From: Anastrepha obliqua
Lineage: Eukaryota; Arthropoda; Insecta; Diptera; Tephritidae
Direction: 5' to 3'
Assembly (NCBI RefSeq): GCF_027943255.1
Contig: NC_072892.1
Location: 123,459,792-123,523,791, forward strand
Length of the DNA: 64,000 nt
Both the position numbers and the translations under genes were made by a program. Under the pieces are notes generated by a model. The model ran no database searches, was not told where the DNA came from, and saw nothing but the letters and a program-made list of their open reading frames with translations. Numbering within the stretch: position 1 is the stretch's first letter; each line of letters starts with the position of its first letter. Of this stretch, positions 1 to 12,344 are shown piece after piece.

Positions 1-940
1 CAGAAATGCAATGCTGGCACGCGCGGTGAAGCAGCGGTATTTTAAACCATTAGCAGCGAAATCCTTTCGTACCATACCACGAATTTCCCACTTCTCTTTC
101 TCAGTTTTTCTCCATTCACTGGCGCGTAATTTTTTGTTGCTGTCAACTCTTCGCTGCTCCACTTTTTGTTCACTTAATATAATCAATCATGAATTCTGTA
201 AAATTTTCATCCTTTTGCCGCATCCTCTGCACTTTCTTACAATTCCTTCAAGTTGTGTATTTTTATCACATGCCGTCTCTTCGCTCGCCCTGATCGCCAA
301 TGGTTTCGATGTGGAATGAAGCGCGAAATATGGTTGTTTAAAAATTTCATAATTAAAGTAAAAGTGCAGAAAAACTTGAGCGCTTATAAGGATGATGTTG
401 GCATAGCCAGATGATTGCAATTCGTATGAAAGACTCTTTAGGATTTTACTCAAAGGTTTTTTCTTATTTTTCCTATTACAGCAGCATTTCGAAAGAAAAT
501 ACTTGAATGTAAAGTGCAAGAAATAAGCTGAAACATATGTAAAGATAGAAAAAGTTTACAATGAAGTTCCGCTGCGCAGTCAGTTGGCTGCATCTTGGAC
601 GAGTACAAGCGAGCGCAGGCGTTACATGGGTATTTGCTTGAAGAATGGCGCATATAACGCAGACAGTTAAGACTAATGAACTTTAGCTTTGGTGTTTTGG
701 AAGGAAGTATAAAAAAATAATTCGTTTGTGCGAAAAAGCTAAATGGACGTAGTTATTGCAGTTGCAGCTGTGCGCAATTCACAATTTGTAATTAAAATGG
801 TTTTCTTTTTTAGACTCGTAAATAAGAAATTGATTGGCTTCAGCCAGAATAGTAAAGAAATTAATTATTATTTATTAGCAATGACACAAAGCGTTGGATA
901 AGTTGCAATGCAAGCAAAAAAATGTTATACAAGTGTAGGT
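1..940. other. probable intron or intergenic sequence
   Basis: No recognised protein, repeat or exon. Short open frames on both strands lack family motifs. If the beat gene continues left, this is inside its third intron. Confidence 0.5.
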
Positions 941-2240
941 TATAATTTTGTGGCAGTGGCAGAGCAGCCACCTCACTTAGATCACGTAAGCCCATTGCAA
1001 TACCACTGAGTAACACGGAAACCTCAGTTTTTATTCATCATAGAACCACTTAACGCTTGTATGCAGTGTAGGATAGGTTTTATTCCAACACCGGATAGTT
1101 CCGTGAGAGAGTTAAAATGGTATTTTCCTGGCAACCTTACTCTACTCCCAGCTAAAGCTGGACAATTACGAGGAAGTGTTCTACTGTTTCATCCTCTTCC
1201 TCATCTCTACAACTTCTGCGGTATTTATGAGAAAGTATTCTTAGCCTAGAAGAGTGCCTACCTAACATCTAATGACCGCTGATACAAGTCACGACCTTCG
1301 AGATATTCTCTTCTTCCGATCTTTTCTTATCTACTATATGCGGCCAAACTAGCCTGGTTGTAAAACAAGTATTCTCTTCTCTCTATGACCTTAAGGTATT
1401 ATTTTGTATTCTTAATTTGCAAGTTACCATAGGGTTTCCAATATTGGCTCTATTTTCAAGAAGTGGAAGATGAGTACCCTTTCTGGCTAACTCATCGGCC
1501 TTACAATTTCCTTCAATATCTCTATGTCCCGGAACCCATATAAGACTGACCTTGAAGACAGTGCTAATATCATTTAGAGCTGCCTGGCATTCCTACGCAA
1601 CCTTTGAACTTAGCATAACTGTCTCCATTGTGTTGATGGCCACCTGTCTATGCGAAAATATATTTAGTCTTTGTTACGGCGTGTGTGCTAAGGTATATAG
1701 TTACCTCCTTTATCGGTAAGACTTCTACCGGGTAGACGCTATGGTAGTCCGGATGACAGACAGATAATTCATGTCTTACTTCTTTTGAAAAAAACTACGT
1801 GTAAAAACTTATTTCCCCTCTCTGCCTTTGAAGTTTGCCACTCTCTTCTTAACGGGATGTTAGTTTTGAATAGCCTGTTGAAGGTGCGCTTAGGGAAAGT
1901 GGTCGATCCGCCGGGTCTTCCGCAGCGCCATACCATAAGTATTAAGTTTAAGCGCTGACGCGGCGGCCACGTGTTTTCCTACTAGATTTAGAGCAGGCAA
2001 GTTGACTGGCGCCTCGCGCGCTTTATTAGAGGTGGTGCGTCGGTGATGCATAGAAAGGCAGGTCTTTAGACCTTGCTCAGCAGTTTCGTATACCTTGTCT
2101 TTTGAGTTGACAGCCACCACACAAGTATTCCATAGGCCGAACTGTCGAAATGCCTCTGTGTAATTCGAGGTGTTAATCCCCATTTCATTCCGATTATTTT
2201 TGGTATATGTGCAATGTATTATTGGCTTTTCGAATCCTCT
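941..2240 (-). mobile_element. non-LTR retrotransposon fragment, RT thumb plus RNase H (sister of 21358-22605)
   Basis: Minus strand carries KAREAPVNLPALNLVGKHV (RT thumb, around 1960-2040), a clear RNase H block VSLIWVPGHRDIEGNCKADE around 1480-1560, and a C-terminal zinc-binding block CRDEEEDETVEHFL around 1160-1215. Aligned with the copy at 21358-22605 the whole 1.2 kb is collinear, including the 3' tail (TTTTGTGGCAGT..AGAG). Frames are broken by several indels. 5'-truncated, with no polymerase core. The family is of the I/LOA/R1 type with an RNase H domain; exact clade not determined. Confidence 0.75.
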
Positions 2241-2379
2241 TCTTCTTTTTCTTCTTATTCTTTTGTTATAGGTCTTCACCTGTTTTTCTTTACACAATTA
2301 CATAGTTATAGATTACAAAGTATTATTAAAATTCAAAATGACGAAATGATATTGTTCTTCCGCTGATGTCGAAATCCAG

Positions 2380-2960
2380 CTTTCTCACTACCTCTTTGGT
2401 GCTCTTCCAGGTCCGCGCTTTCCATATGGTATATAATCCCTCGCTATTTGGATAATTCTGTCGCCACTAGCTCTAGAAAGGTGATCATTCCAAGCTCGTC
2501 TTCTTGTTCTTATAAACTTCACTACGTCATTAACGCCAGTTTCGTCACGAATGACCTCGTTTCTAATGAAGTCAAGACGTGGTTTTCCTACGATGGATCG
2601 TAGAACTTGCATTTCAGCTGTACGCAGTAGCTGTTTTGTTTTTTCGTTTTCAGGTCGTGCTTCGGCTCCTTAGGTCAGGATTGGTCTTATTACAGTCTTG
2701 TATATACGCGTCTTGCTTTCAGTGATCATATATTTGTTTCACCATACAACATCCTTAATGCAACCTGCAATACGTGCGCCCTGCATACATCTCTCTCTGA
2801 CTTCCTTAATAATGTCGCGGTTACTGGATATTTCGAATCCTATTCTCAATAATAGATTTCCACGTAAGTTTCTTACGAGTCTAAATCTTGCAGTACTCCC
2901 CTATTCCTTTTATTTGAATATTGAGAGCGTCTACCGTGGCCCCCTTAGTACATGTTTCGG
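2380..2960 (-). mobile_element. RTE-like non-LTR retrotransposon fragment, C-terminal part
   Basis: Minus-strand reading includes TRIYKTVIRPILT near 2680, then ENEKTKQLLRTAEMQVLRSI, VGKPRLDFIRNEVIRDETGV, RTRRRAWNDHLSRAS and YGKRGPGRAPKR (2388-2612). This matches the tail of RTE-type endonuclease/reverse transcriptases (..RMLRKI.G..R.D.IRN..IR...., RR..W.GH..R). No polymerase core, several disruptions. Dead. Confidence 0.65.
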
Positions 2961-3439
2961 GATCGCAAAGTACATATATAACTTTTAATGATAGTAAATT
3001 CTTCTTCCATAAAAGTATCTCTTGTGAATAATCTGATGCTAATTGAGAGCCGAAATGTTGTATGTCATGCAGATTTTGCAAAACTGATCACCGAGGAGTA
3101 ACATTTCTCTCATTCTTATCAATAGAATACCATTCCTTCCCTTTTGAGTTCAAAATAAAGACCACCCTTCTTTAAAGCCTCGTCATTACATCCATAAGTA
3201 TCTCTTCTTCGAGAGTCGCAACAAACTGAGCGCGCCCTTCAAACAAAACTCAATAGGAGTACGCTTTGACTGTTTCCCTGACTCATTCTAAAGGAGGGAT
3301 AGACATTTAGGCATTTATTCAAAGCGGTGATCACTCAAAACGCGATCCTTATCGATGTGCCATTGCGGTGTTGTCATTTTCCGAGTAAGAGATCTTTTAG
3401 CACACCATCATGCAGAAGGCCCTATGCTAGATAAGTAGG

Positions 3440-4575
3440 TGGAATGGTTGACGCACCAGTCCGGCAATTCCGTTTTGATACCATTTTGAGACTTCCAATG
3501 GAAAGATATCTACAGCTAACCAGAGCTGTTGATGTAAGGGAGCATCCAGTAATTTTAATCATCCAGATGCCAAACCCGGACATTTACAGAGAAAGTGCTC
3601 AACAGTCTCCTTCTTGGAAAAGTCCCCACAGCTTCTGCAATTGGGATTAAATGGTAAGCCTAGCTTTGCTGTTACGAGTTTGGAAATTGAATGGCGTAGA
3701 GCCCCCAAGGCCTTTCTGCGTCTATTGTACACTGGGTTCTCGAAATATCTCATGAAGAAATGGAGCTCCGTATGTTCTCCGCTTTCTTGGGAAATAAATT
3801 GCGCAATTCCCCGGATGAGAGATCTCTGAGACCAATTCATTGAACCCCATCCTGGGAAGCTCATTTCCGTCTATGTTCCTATATCCTGGAACTCAGATTA
3901 GAGAAATGTTACCTGCACACACAAGAGATTTGATCTCCTGCTAACAGGAGTTGGCCAGTTTGGATCTACACCGTGACATAGACAAAATGTTAATTTCTCC
4001 TTCGCTCCCATGCACCTTAAGCATTCTGCATGCAGGATCACAAAGACTTCTGCCTGAAGAACACTAGCAGTATTCGGCAGTTTTCTGCTCCGACTCCCGT
4101 TTCCATCTTGAAATCATCAGTGAGGACAGAAGTGCCAGCCTCGGTACAGATTTTCCCCTCGTTCCAATCCTGCCTATTTGGAAAGATTGCCCTGGCACGA
4201 ACCTCAAATTCCAGTTCGCGAAAAGGGAGATCTGTACGAAGTTCAGAGAAATACGGTGTTAACTGCCCAAAAATACTACCATGTCCCTTGGCCTCTTGAG
4301 GCCAACCACCTTTAAACTGACTGCACTTTGAGCAGCGACGGAAATAACGTAAAAGCCGATGGGAAGTAAGTGCAAAACGCCCTTAAGGGCAGCTCTAGAG
4401 CAAATTCTACGTGCTCCGGTGATGCCAATAAAAGCAGTTCTTTGCACCCTCCGGAGTTTAATGATATTATAACCCTTCCGAGGAGCTTCCCACCAAACCA
4501 GGCTTCCGTACATTGAAATACAATTTTCTATGATATACAAGGTGAAGTCCAAAACAAACAAGACTGGTGTCATAC
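3440..4575 (-). mobile_element. non-LTR retrotransposon fragment, RT thumb, RNase H and zinc knuckle
   Basis: Minus strand: GSLVWWEAPRK..NIIKLRRVQRTAFIGITGA (RT thumb, 4380-4520); RNase H blocks TEAGTSVLTDDFKMETGVG near 4080-4150 and ISLI-stop-VPGYRNIDGNEL near 3860-3910 (the usual Trp codon is now a stop); a tail of 101 codons (3559-3864) ending CRSCGDFSKKETVEHFLCKC, a CCHC-like C-terminal knuckle. 5'-truncated at about 4575, where mariner sequence follows within 80 bases. A relative of, but clearly different from, the family at 941-2240. Confidence 0.75.
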
Positions 4576-4649
4576 AAATGTTTTTGATTCCCCATCTTCT
4601 TAATGAGTTAGTGCGTTCGAAGTTACGTCTCTAGCTGACTTCCAATGAA

Positions 4650-5350
4650 AGCTTGGTGACATTCGGTTCAATGGAAGTGAAGTTATTGCGTCTGAAGTGT
4701 CAGTATGTTTGTGCCATCGGTGCAAAAATGAGTTTCAAACAAAGAGCTAATATCAACTTTTGTTTTAAAATCGGTAAAACCTGTACCGAAACATTTGAAT
4801 TGTTGAAACAAATTTGTGGCGATGATTGTCTCTCTAGTGCCAGAGTTCATGAGTGGTTTACACGTTTCAGAGATGGTTGTGAGGACATAAATGACAATGA
4901 ACATACAGGCCGCCCAAAATCAGTAATCACCGAAAACTCCATCGAAATTGTTCGTAAATTTATCAAATAATGAACCGAAATCATCGTTGAAATTCATGGA
5001 ATCGGAGTTGAATATCTCCTAAACATCGATTTATCGCACTTTAACTGATCGTTTGGGCTTACGAAAGGTCTGTGCACGTTTCACTCCACACAAGTTAACT
5101 GAGGACCAAAAATGGCTCAGACTTCAACATTCGAAAGACCTCATAAAATCGTTTTTGGAGAAGTCAAAAATCAAGACGATGCTTATTTGTTTTTACGATT
5201 CCAAGGGAATTATCCACAAGGAATTCATGCCAATGGGCCAAACTGTCAATGCAATTCTCCGTCTTGGCGTTTTGAAGCCTTTGTTGTTCGTAGTCGCGGC
5301 TAAGATACATATGCCGGAAATCATAATCAAAAATATTTCTGGTTAGCATT
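4650..5350 (+). mobile_element. mariner remnant with catalytic first Asp deleted
   Basis: 4728-4970 encodes an N-terminal mariner HTH region: MSFKQRANINFCFKIGKTC, ETFELLKQICGDDCLS, RVHEWFTRFRDGCED, HTGRPKSV. After stops it resumes at 5053 with LRKVCARFTPHKLTEDQKWL and then YDSKGIIHKEFMPMGQTVN. The segment that should carry the first Asp (V[TS]GDE.W) is missing between SFLEKSK and IKTMLICFYD. The C-terminal half is absent. No terminal repeats found. Non-functional. Confidence 0.8.
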
Positions 5351-5354
5351 ATCA

Positions 5355-7195
5355 TTTGAAATTGTCAAGCTCAAAAATGCCCGATGTACATTTTGACCAA
5401 TGATTGCATTCTGTAATTTTTTCGTCCTGATACGAATGACGAAAAGAGACGTCCTTTATTGGGTGCGCAAATGTTACATAGGTATGCGTGATACACAATA
5501 ATAAATATCTTACATGAAGGTAAATATATACCAATGTTTATTAAAAATTAAATTAAAGTTCAGCGTTATGCCAAATTTTGAATTCGCAATATGCATCTCA
5601 TTTCATGATTTGTTTTGTTTAGGTCAAACTTATATTAAAAGTTTTAATTATACAAATACAAATACAAAAGTTTTTACAAATATGTGCATATGGGCGAAAT
5701 ACGTCAATGCACATTTAGGTTAATTGCAAGTAACTCAAGGACCCATAAAAAATGTGATGATGTGATGAGTCAGCGGGTGTACATGTATGTGTTGTGCATA
5801 CGGCTCTGTATCTACCTACACGCATACATATGGATGTAAGCGCTTATTTCACGCAAATGAGTGAATGTTATAACTTTGCTTATTTAAATGTGCAGCTACA
5901 AGAGTACCGAATAATTAAAAATACCACGAATAATCGTTCAAAAATGCTATAAAAGTAGAGGAAGGGATGGGAAGAAGCATTCGCTTTTACAGAAACGCTT
6001 TTCTATACGACTATTTTCTCTTTCTTTTTCTTCTTCTGCTGACATATGGCAGAACCACTAAACTGTTGTACGCGATCGTATGCATATGATTTAGGAATGC
6101 CAAGCGCGGTACCCTGGGATCCATGTATTTTTCAGGTTTCGGCAGTTTCGGGATTAATTCGGCACCCCGAAAACTTTAGAATATTGACTTGAAGTAAGTA
6201 GAAATTGGTTTAGCACAAAAGAAACTCGTTTTACAGTACCCCTTGATTTGAAAATTGTATTACTAATATTTCCAAATCAATTAACTAAACTCAATACACT
6301 TTCGTTTAAAAAAAATTTATATAAAATCTCACTAAAATAAAAATTTCCTAGCACTTAAACTTTAAGTACCAGGTGACGCAGTATTAGTAATTCCATTTTG
6401 TTTCGGAATAACTTTTTTACTAACAAAACAAAAATGATTTTGAGAGATGAAAATCTTTATTTGGACCTTTACGAACTCCAGCGCTCGTCTGCTTGTGTGT
6501 TTAGTTCACAAGTGTCAAATGTGATACATACACGATGCCGTTGCCAATAATAATGAGTCTTCCTTTGGGGTGATTAACTTTGCGCCACTTTGTTTAAACA
6601 ACTCGAAAGAGCAAAAACAGATTTTGTTACAACGAAAAAACCAACAAAAGCCGTAACTAATTTGAATAAAACTCGACAAATGTGCAGGATATCTAAAGTA
6701 CATAGTATCTGACAAATCCACTGATGATAGTAGTTTTGGTCTAGTTCATAATAAACGTGAACGGTTGTTTTCAAGTAGCGATGAAGAGTTGCAAAATTGG
6801 TTCTTATTCCTAATTTCAATTTTTGTATGATTTAAACTTATGGATTGAATTTTCACTGTAGACTAATTTTAACTTTTTTAGTAATAAAAAGAATTGTTTT
6901 TGTTTTATAAATACTTATGAGATATGGATTTCATTATTACTTCTTTTGCATGGTTTTTTTGGAAAGAATTCAGATTTTTTCTATTCCACATGATTTTCTA
7001 AAAGTTATGGAACTTATTGCCAAATTTATTTTCTAAGGAAGATATCTGCCGTGTAAAAACAGAGTTTTGTGTAGATGATTTTTAAGATTAGCTTATCTTA
7101 AGTGTTTTCAGTTGTTGGGTTTTGATTCATATTAAAAAAAAAATATGTCCGTAGATCAATACTGCGGAGAATGCCGGAATATTGATATATATATT
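5355..7195. other. unannotated AT-rich stretch
   Basis: No coding or repeat motif recognised. A TATAAAAGTAGAGG word near 5950 could be a chance TATA box; nothing downstream supports a gene. Confidence 0.5.
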
Positions 7196-7202
7196 ATATA
7201 TA

Positions 7203-8380
7203 TTGAGTCCTGCCATAAGTTCTGTTACAAGTTAAGTCCGCTATAGATGTGAAACTATAATATAATACTTTTTTTAATGAAGTTAGCTTTATTAAATCTT
7301 AAATATTAGAGAAAAAAACCTTTTTTTCATTCGAAATGGCCACCATTTGCTTTTACACAAGCATTCAAACGATTAGCTACGTCGCTGCTCCAACCAGATA
7401 TTGTTTGAGTCTCCCAAAATTTCTGCGAGGTCATCGCCAGGTCATGTCCTCCAATTCTGACTAGAAACTGTAGTCCAATATATTCAGACGGCTAATCTTC
7501 TGCGGCTATGAAACCAGAAATATTGTTTTTGAGCCACTGCATGATGGTTTTTGCCTTATGGGCTAGAGCGGAATTTTGCTGGAAGATCCAACGCTCTAGA
7601 TTGAATAGAGTACTGCTCAACTGCTTCACCATGCCTTCTAAGACATCCTCCTGGTACACTTTTGCCTCGGTATTAACCCCCTTTTTGCAGAAATGAAGAC
7701 AAGACACTCCTCACCAAACCATTTTGGAGGCTGGATGGTAGCGACGCTGAACCCTTAGCCCTGCCATATTTTGCGCCTTTAGAAGTTTAAGCATAGATTT
7801 TGTCGTTTTGCTTATTAAAAACTTCTCCAATAGTGAACATTTTCTCATCTGCGAAAAAAATATTTTTATGGCCGTTGACCGCGTGCCACCAGTGAAGCTG
7901 CTTGTATCTGTCGAGTCTAATTTTATTCAAGCGCGTTGTGAAATTATTAGCAGTTGAGCGATGGAAAGCTTTCATGCGGAGGTCATCTGTAATTAGTCTG
8001 GACATGGATCTGGTCGATACATTAATTTCTCTGGAAATGACTTTTTGCTTTCTAAGGGGATTTTTGCGAATTCTTTCTCCAACGAGAGGACAACCACTTC
8101 TTTTTCTGTTTGTCCTTTCAGACGTTTGAGAAAAACCTTGATTGTGCGGTAAACAAACATTCTCGAGATATTAAGTTCTTTCAGCAATTCGTAAATTTCA
8201 TTCACACTTTTACCACATTTATGTAATGCAATCACTTCAATGCGATTTTCTTAGCTCCTCACTCCATTGGGAAACTTGGTATAATTTACGAGTATAAAAT
8301 TCATACGAAATTTTTTTCTATGAATTCGTTCTCGCCGTATGCATTGTAAAATTTGTCACAGAATTTATGGCAAGGCTAAG
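7203..8380 (-). mobile_element. rosa-type mariner-like element with inverted ends
   Basis: Inverted ends: TTGAGTCCTGCCATAAGTTC at 7203 and, on the other strand, CTTAGCCTTGCCATAAATTC from 8380, each beside TA. Minus-strand protein pieces: HTH MIALHKCGKSVNEIYELLKE (to 8235), then LRMKAFHRSTANNFTTRLNK, KNIFFADEKMFTIGEVFNKQ (first Asp; 7787-8005), then VYQEDVLEGMVKQL, IFQQNSALAHKAKTI (second catalytic Asp replaced by Asn) and AED-stop-PS (7492-7707). The layout recalls the rosa/maT group named from Ceratitis rosa. Several frameshifts; dead. Confidence 0.85.
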
Positions 8381-8487
8381 TATATACATACATTTTTGGC
8401 CGAAATTTTTCTCAGATAGTTTTTGTGACTAGCTTTTTCATGACCGTCATACACTCATAAGTCTGTTATTGCCTGCAGACTGTTAAC

Positions 8488-9133
8488 TAAAGAACGACGG
8501 AGCATCGGCTTTTAAGGGTGAACCGAAAATGAATCGAAATCCGGCCGATTTCAGCCAAAGCTGAGCCGAAACTAAGGCCAACATTTCAAAGAGTCAAAGT
8601 GATAAATAAGCATTAATTTTTTAAAATTCCAATATTTTTTAAAATAAAAAAGCAAGGGAAATTAATCACATTAATTTGAACTCATAATATAATTTAGGCC
8701 CTATGTTACATACGGGAATAAAGGATCAAATAATATATATGTAATAAATATCAAAAAAACTGAACATTTAGCATTTATTTATTTACAATATTACCCATAG
8801 CGCAATAATTTTTTATCGTAATGTAAAATCAATAGCTTTTTAGCATTTTCACCTTACTAGCGGCCCCGTATACCAGTATAGAGCTCACCTCCCGCACAGA
8901 ATACTTGCTCACTAGGCACACTCGATGGAGGATCAGATGATCTTTCAAGAATAAAATATAAGCTGTGATACCAGCATTCTAAATATGTTACAAGAATTAA
9001 AATTGGTAAAATTCGAAAAATGTAAAAAAATAATCAGTCCAAGTTCGGCTCTTGACCGAACTCGAATCGAGACTGAAATGCAATTCGTCGCCAATCGTAG
9101 CTGAAACCGAGATTGAAATTCGGTCGTTCTTTA
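8488..9133. mobile_element. MITE-like element with short inverted ends
   Basis: TAAAGAACGAC at 8488-8498 is mirrored by GTCGTTCTTTA at 9123-9133. Both subterminal parts are rich in CCGAAA/TCGGTTT words (AACCGAAAATGAATCGAAA on the left, CGAACTCGAATCGAGACTG on the right), the middle is AT-rich, and no protein is encoded. Length 646 bases. Flanks (CTGTTAAC and GTGGTTAC) resemble each other but do not form an exact 8 bp duplication, so hAT origin is only a suggestion. Confidence 0.55.
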
Positions 9134-9732
9134 GTGGTTACCATAATATTTTATTTTCCAACATTTGCTGCTTCATGCCCACTGTGTGCATCAAACTGGC
9201 GATGAACCCTACGGCAGCCACGTACAAATCACTTTGGCTGCGATGGCCGCGATATAATTACAATGCCCATAAAATATATTGCTAATTAACTGGCGCGTTA
9301 CACCGCTCATTCGCGAAAACTTTATTATACCCGCGCACTTCTGCACAAAGCTATTATAGTTTTGCTCACATAACGATTGTATGCAACAGCATAAAGCAAT
9401 CGAGATAGATTTAGAGATATAATATGTACAATATATCAAAACACTCAGGATGAGGAAACGAGTCGATTTAGCCATGTCTGTGCGGTCTGTCTATTTTAAT
9501 GCAGCTTGGTACAGAGATTACTCTTTGTCCAAGGCAGGTAGGTATTGAAAATGGCCGAAATTGTTCAATAACCCCGCTTTATTTGATGGGCCTTTTATAA
9601 ATAATGTAAAATTAAATAAAATTTGGTAAAAGTGATAAATCCAAAAAACAAGTAACCGTCTTAGATATTATTGAGATCGCGAAAAAGTTATTTAAACTAT
9701 GTTAAAACTAAATTTCCGGCTGTGCCTCCGAT

Positions 9733-11413
9733 ATGATGAAAAGCTTTAACTATAGTACTGTCTATACTAAAGTCTATCACAAGAGATTGCCCGCAAGGGG
9801 GATTACCCTCTCCTCTTCTGTGGACACTGGTAGTATGATAGATAAACTTTTCCACAAACTGAAGAATCTAGAATTCCATACTCAGGGTTATGCTGATGAC
9901 CTGGTAGTATACATAGTGGGCTGGCATGAGGAGACCCTCTCTGACCGCATGCAACAAGCACTCAACATGATAAACAAATGTTGCACAGACAAAGGGCCCT
10001 CTATTAACCCATCTAAAACTGCGCCAGTGCCGTTCACCAGGAAAAAGAACATTAACATCAAATGCCCTATCCTAAATGCATCGACTCTTCAACTCTCCCC
10101 AGAAGCGAACTACCTTGGTATAAACCTTGACCAAACGCTCACTTGGAACTCTCATTTTGAAATAGTTACTGCAAAAGCCACAAGCGCATTATATGCCGGT
10201 ACAAGATTTTTTGAAAAAACATGGGGTCTAAGCCCTAGAATGATTTAAGGGACATTCACTACAGTTGTTAAGCCTATAGCCACTTATGCTTCTATAGTAT
10301 GGTGGCCCAAGGTTAAGTAACGAAAGGCGGCAAATGATCTCAACAAATTGTACCGCCTCATCTGCGTCGGTATAACATGAGCAATGGAAACGTATCCAAC
10401 TGACGCATTAGTAGTGCTTTTATGCATACCACCGATTCACATCTTAATTAAAAAAGAAGCACATTTGAGCGCCTTAATACTAAAGGGCAACTCCTGTCTA
10501 AAAAGGGGCGATATGAGAGGGCATCTATAGATCTTAGAAGACTTCCATCACACTCCCATTCTTCACACGGTGGATACATTAACTCCCGAACTCATTCTCT
10601 TCAGGAACTCACAAGTTCTCATTAATGAACGTGCAGCCTGGAAAAATAATTCTATCACCTACAAACCCGGATCACTGATATGGTACACTAATGGATTAAA
10701 ATTAGAAGATGATAGAACAGGGGCGGGAATAAATGGGCCCAAATTTAAAAAATAGATTGCAATGTGTCTCTACCCAACTATCTTCCAGGTAGATATACAC
10801 GCCATTGAGATATGTGTGAGGGAATGTATCCGTAGAAAAATGAGAGGAGCTCACATTTATTCACTTTGAGATAGTCGGGCGACTTTAAAAACCCTTCAAT
10901 CACCTCAAAAATGGTACATGACTGCCTGAACCTTCTTATATGCTCGGAAACTTCAACACAATACTATTGGGTTGGGTTCCTGGATACGAAAGACACGGAG
11001 GAAACGAAATAGTGCACCAACTAGCAAAAAAAGGGGCAAATATGACTCTTATTGGTCCTAAACCTTTCTGTGGACTTGCAAAGGTCCACATCAACGAAAT
11101 ACTCATCAACTTTCGTTGAACACTGGCGAAACTCTATCGGTCAGCTACAAAGGAAACAATTCCTAACCCCGGACAGAGGAATTTTTGTGAAACTACTTTC
11201 ACTTGGCAGAGTGGACTTAAAACCCTTAATTGGTTACTTCACTTAAACTATTACTTAAACAAAATTGGTCTGATACCAATGCCGATTCTGTGAAATGGAC
11301 ACTGAAAACTCAGAACACATTATTTGCGAATGTCTTGCACTGGGCAGAAAACGGCTACAGCATCTTGGAGGCACCTCCATACTCATAAGTACAATACACC
11401 CCAGAATGTGTTA
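9733..11413 (+). mobile_element. non-LTR retrotransposon fragment with RT core, RNase H and zinc knuckle
   Basis: The longest frame (9733-10248, 171 codons) holds the polymerase motif QGYADDLVVYIVG, NPSKTAPVPFTRK and EANYLGINLDQTLTWNSH. After a stop the thumb follows (VVKPIATYASIVWWP; ETYPTDALVVLL). RNase H begins at about 10675 with LIWYTNGLKLEDDRTGAGIN (YTDGS changed to YTNGL), then VGWVPGYERHGGNEIVHQLA near 10975, then CRFCEMDTENSEHIICECLA near 11290. I/LOA-like by gene order. 5'-truncated and broken by stops; no poly-A tail seen. Confidence 0.82.
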
Positions 11414-12155
11414 CAATTTTTAAAAAGCCTCAAAATATAAAGTATAGTACTATCTATGAGTTGGTTTGATTCCAAAAAGCTAGCCATTAGAACTCCACTA
11501 AAATGTGCGCGGGTATATAAAATGCGTTCGAACCGAATTAGCCTCCCTTAGATGTTTTTTAGTTTTTTTCAATTTATTTCCTATATTTTTTCATTGCTAA
11601 CACTGTACAACATTTTTGAAGTCATCGAATGTGCACTCCGTTTTGACTTCAGTTTCTGAGAGTACTTGTCACAACTAACAAAATTGCGCTTGGGTTTTTT
11701 TGTATTAGCTCGGATTCCAATTTTATAGTGTTTTGAATATATTTTATCTAAAACTTTATTTTGAGCACTTTCTTCAATGAAAATGTAATTTTTCTCACTT
11801 CTATATCGCTTAAACCGATTGCAATTTTATTTTCCTTTCTTCAACATAAATGTAGGTAGAGACTACAAAAAAATCTGTTAAAAAAACTACATCAAATGCC
11901 TTAAAAATGAAAAAGTAGAGAGAAGTTAATGTCTATATAATAGTCTAAGCAATCAAAATTTTCTTTTTTCTTTTAAATATTGTAAAAATGATTTTTATCA
12001 ACAAAAATTAGTGTATTTAAACAGTGTTAATGTGTATCCAGACTACTATTTTAGTGTGAATACTTTTAAAGAATTTCGAATTAAAAACAATATTTAAGGA
12101 ATTTAGTCAAATTAAACATTTTTGACGATAGATGTTATCAAATTTTTCATTCGGT

Positions 12156-12195
12156 TTTACTATTACTATTACTATTACTATTACTATTACTATTA
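12156..12195. repeat. (TTACTA)n microsatellite
   Basis: About six copies of the hexamer TTACTA in the 3' flank of the cysteine-motif frame, within the same transposon. Confidence 0.9.
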
Positions 12196-12344
12196 ATATA
12201 CTACTCAACGCTCTTTAATCATCAACAAATATTTACTCTTTAATTTTAAGGTTTATTATTTCATCTTATAATAAAAAGTTTCCATTTATTTTACTACTAT
12301 TTTATATTTAAAATTTAAGATGTTACTTTGTGAAAAACACAATG

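Noticed and set aside
3444..3829. Frames on + at 3444-3650 and 3614-3829
   Set aside because: Antisense to the non-LTR retrotransposon tail on -.
5950..5990. TATAAAAGTAGAGG as a promoter
   Set aside because: No supported gene starts downstream; in AT-rich DNA this word is expected by chance.
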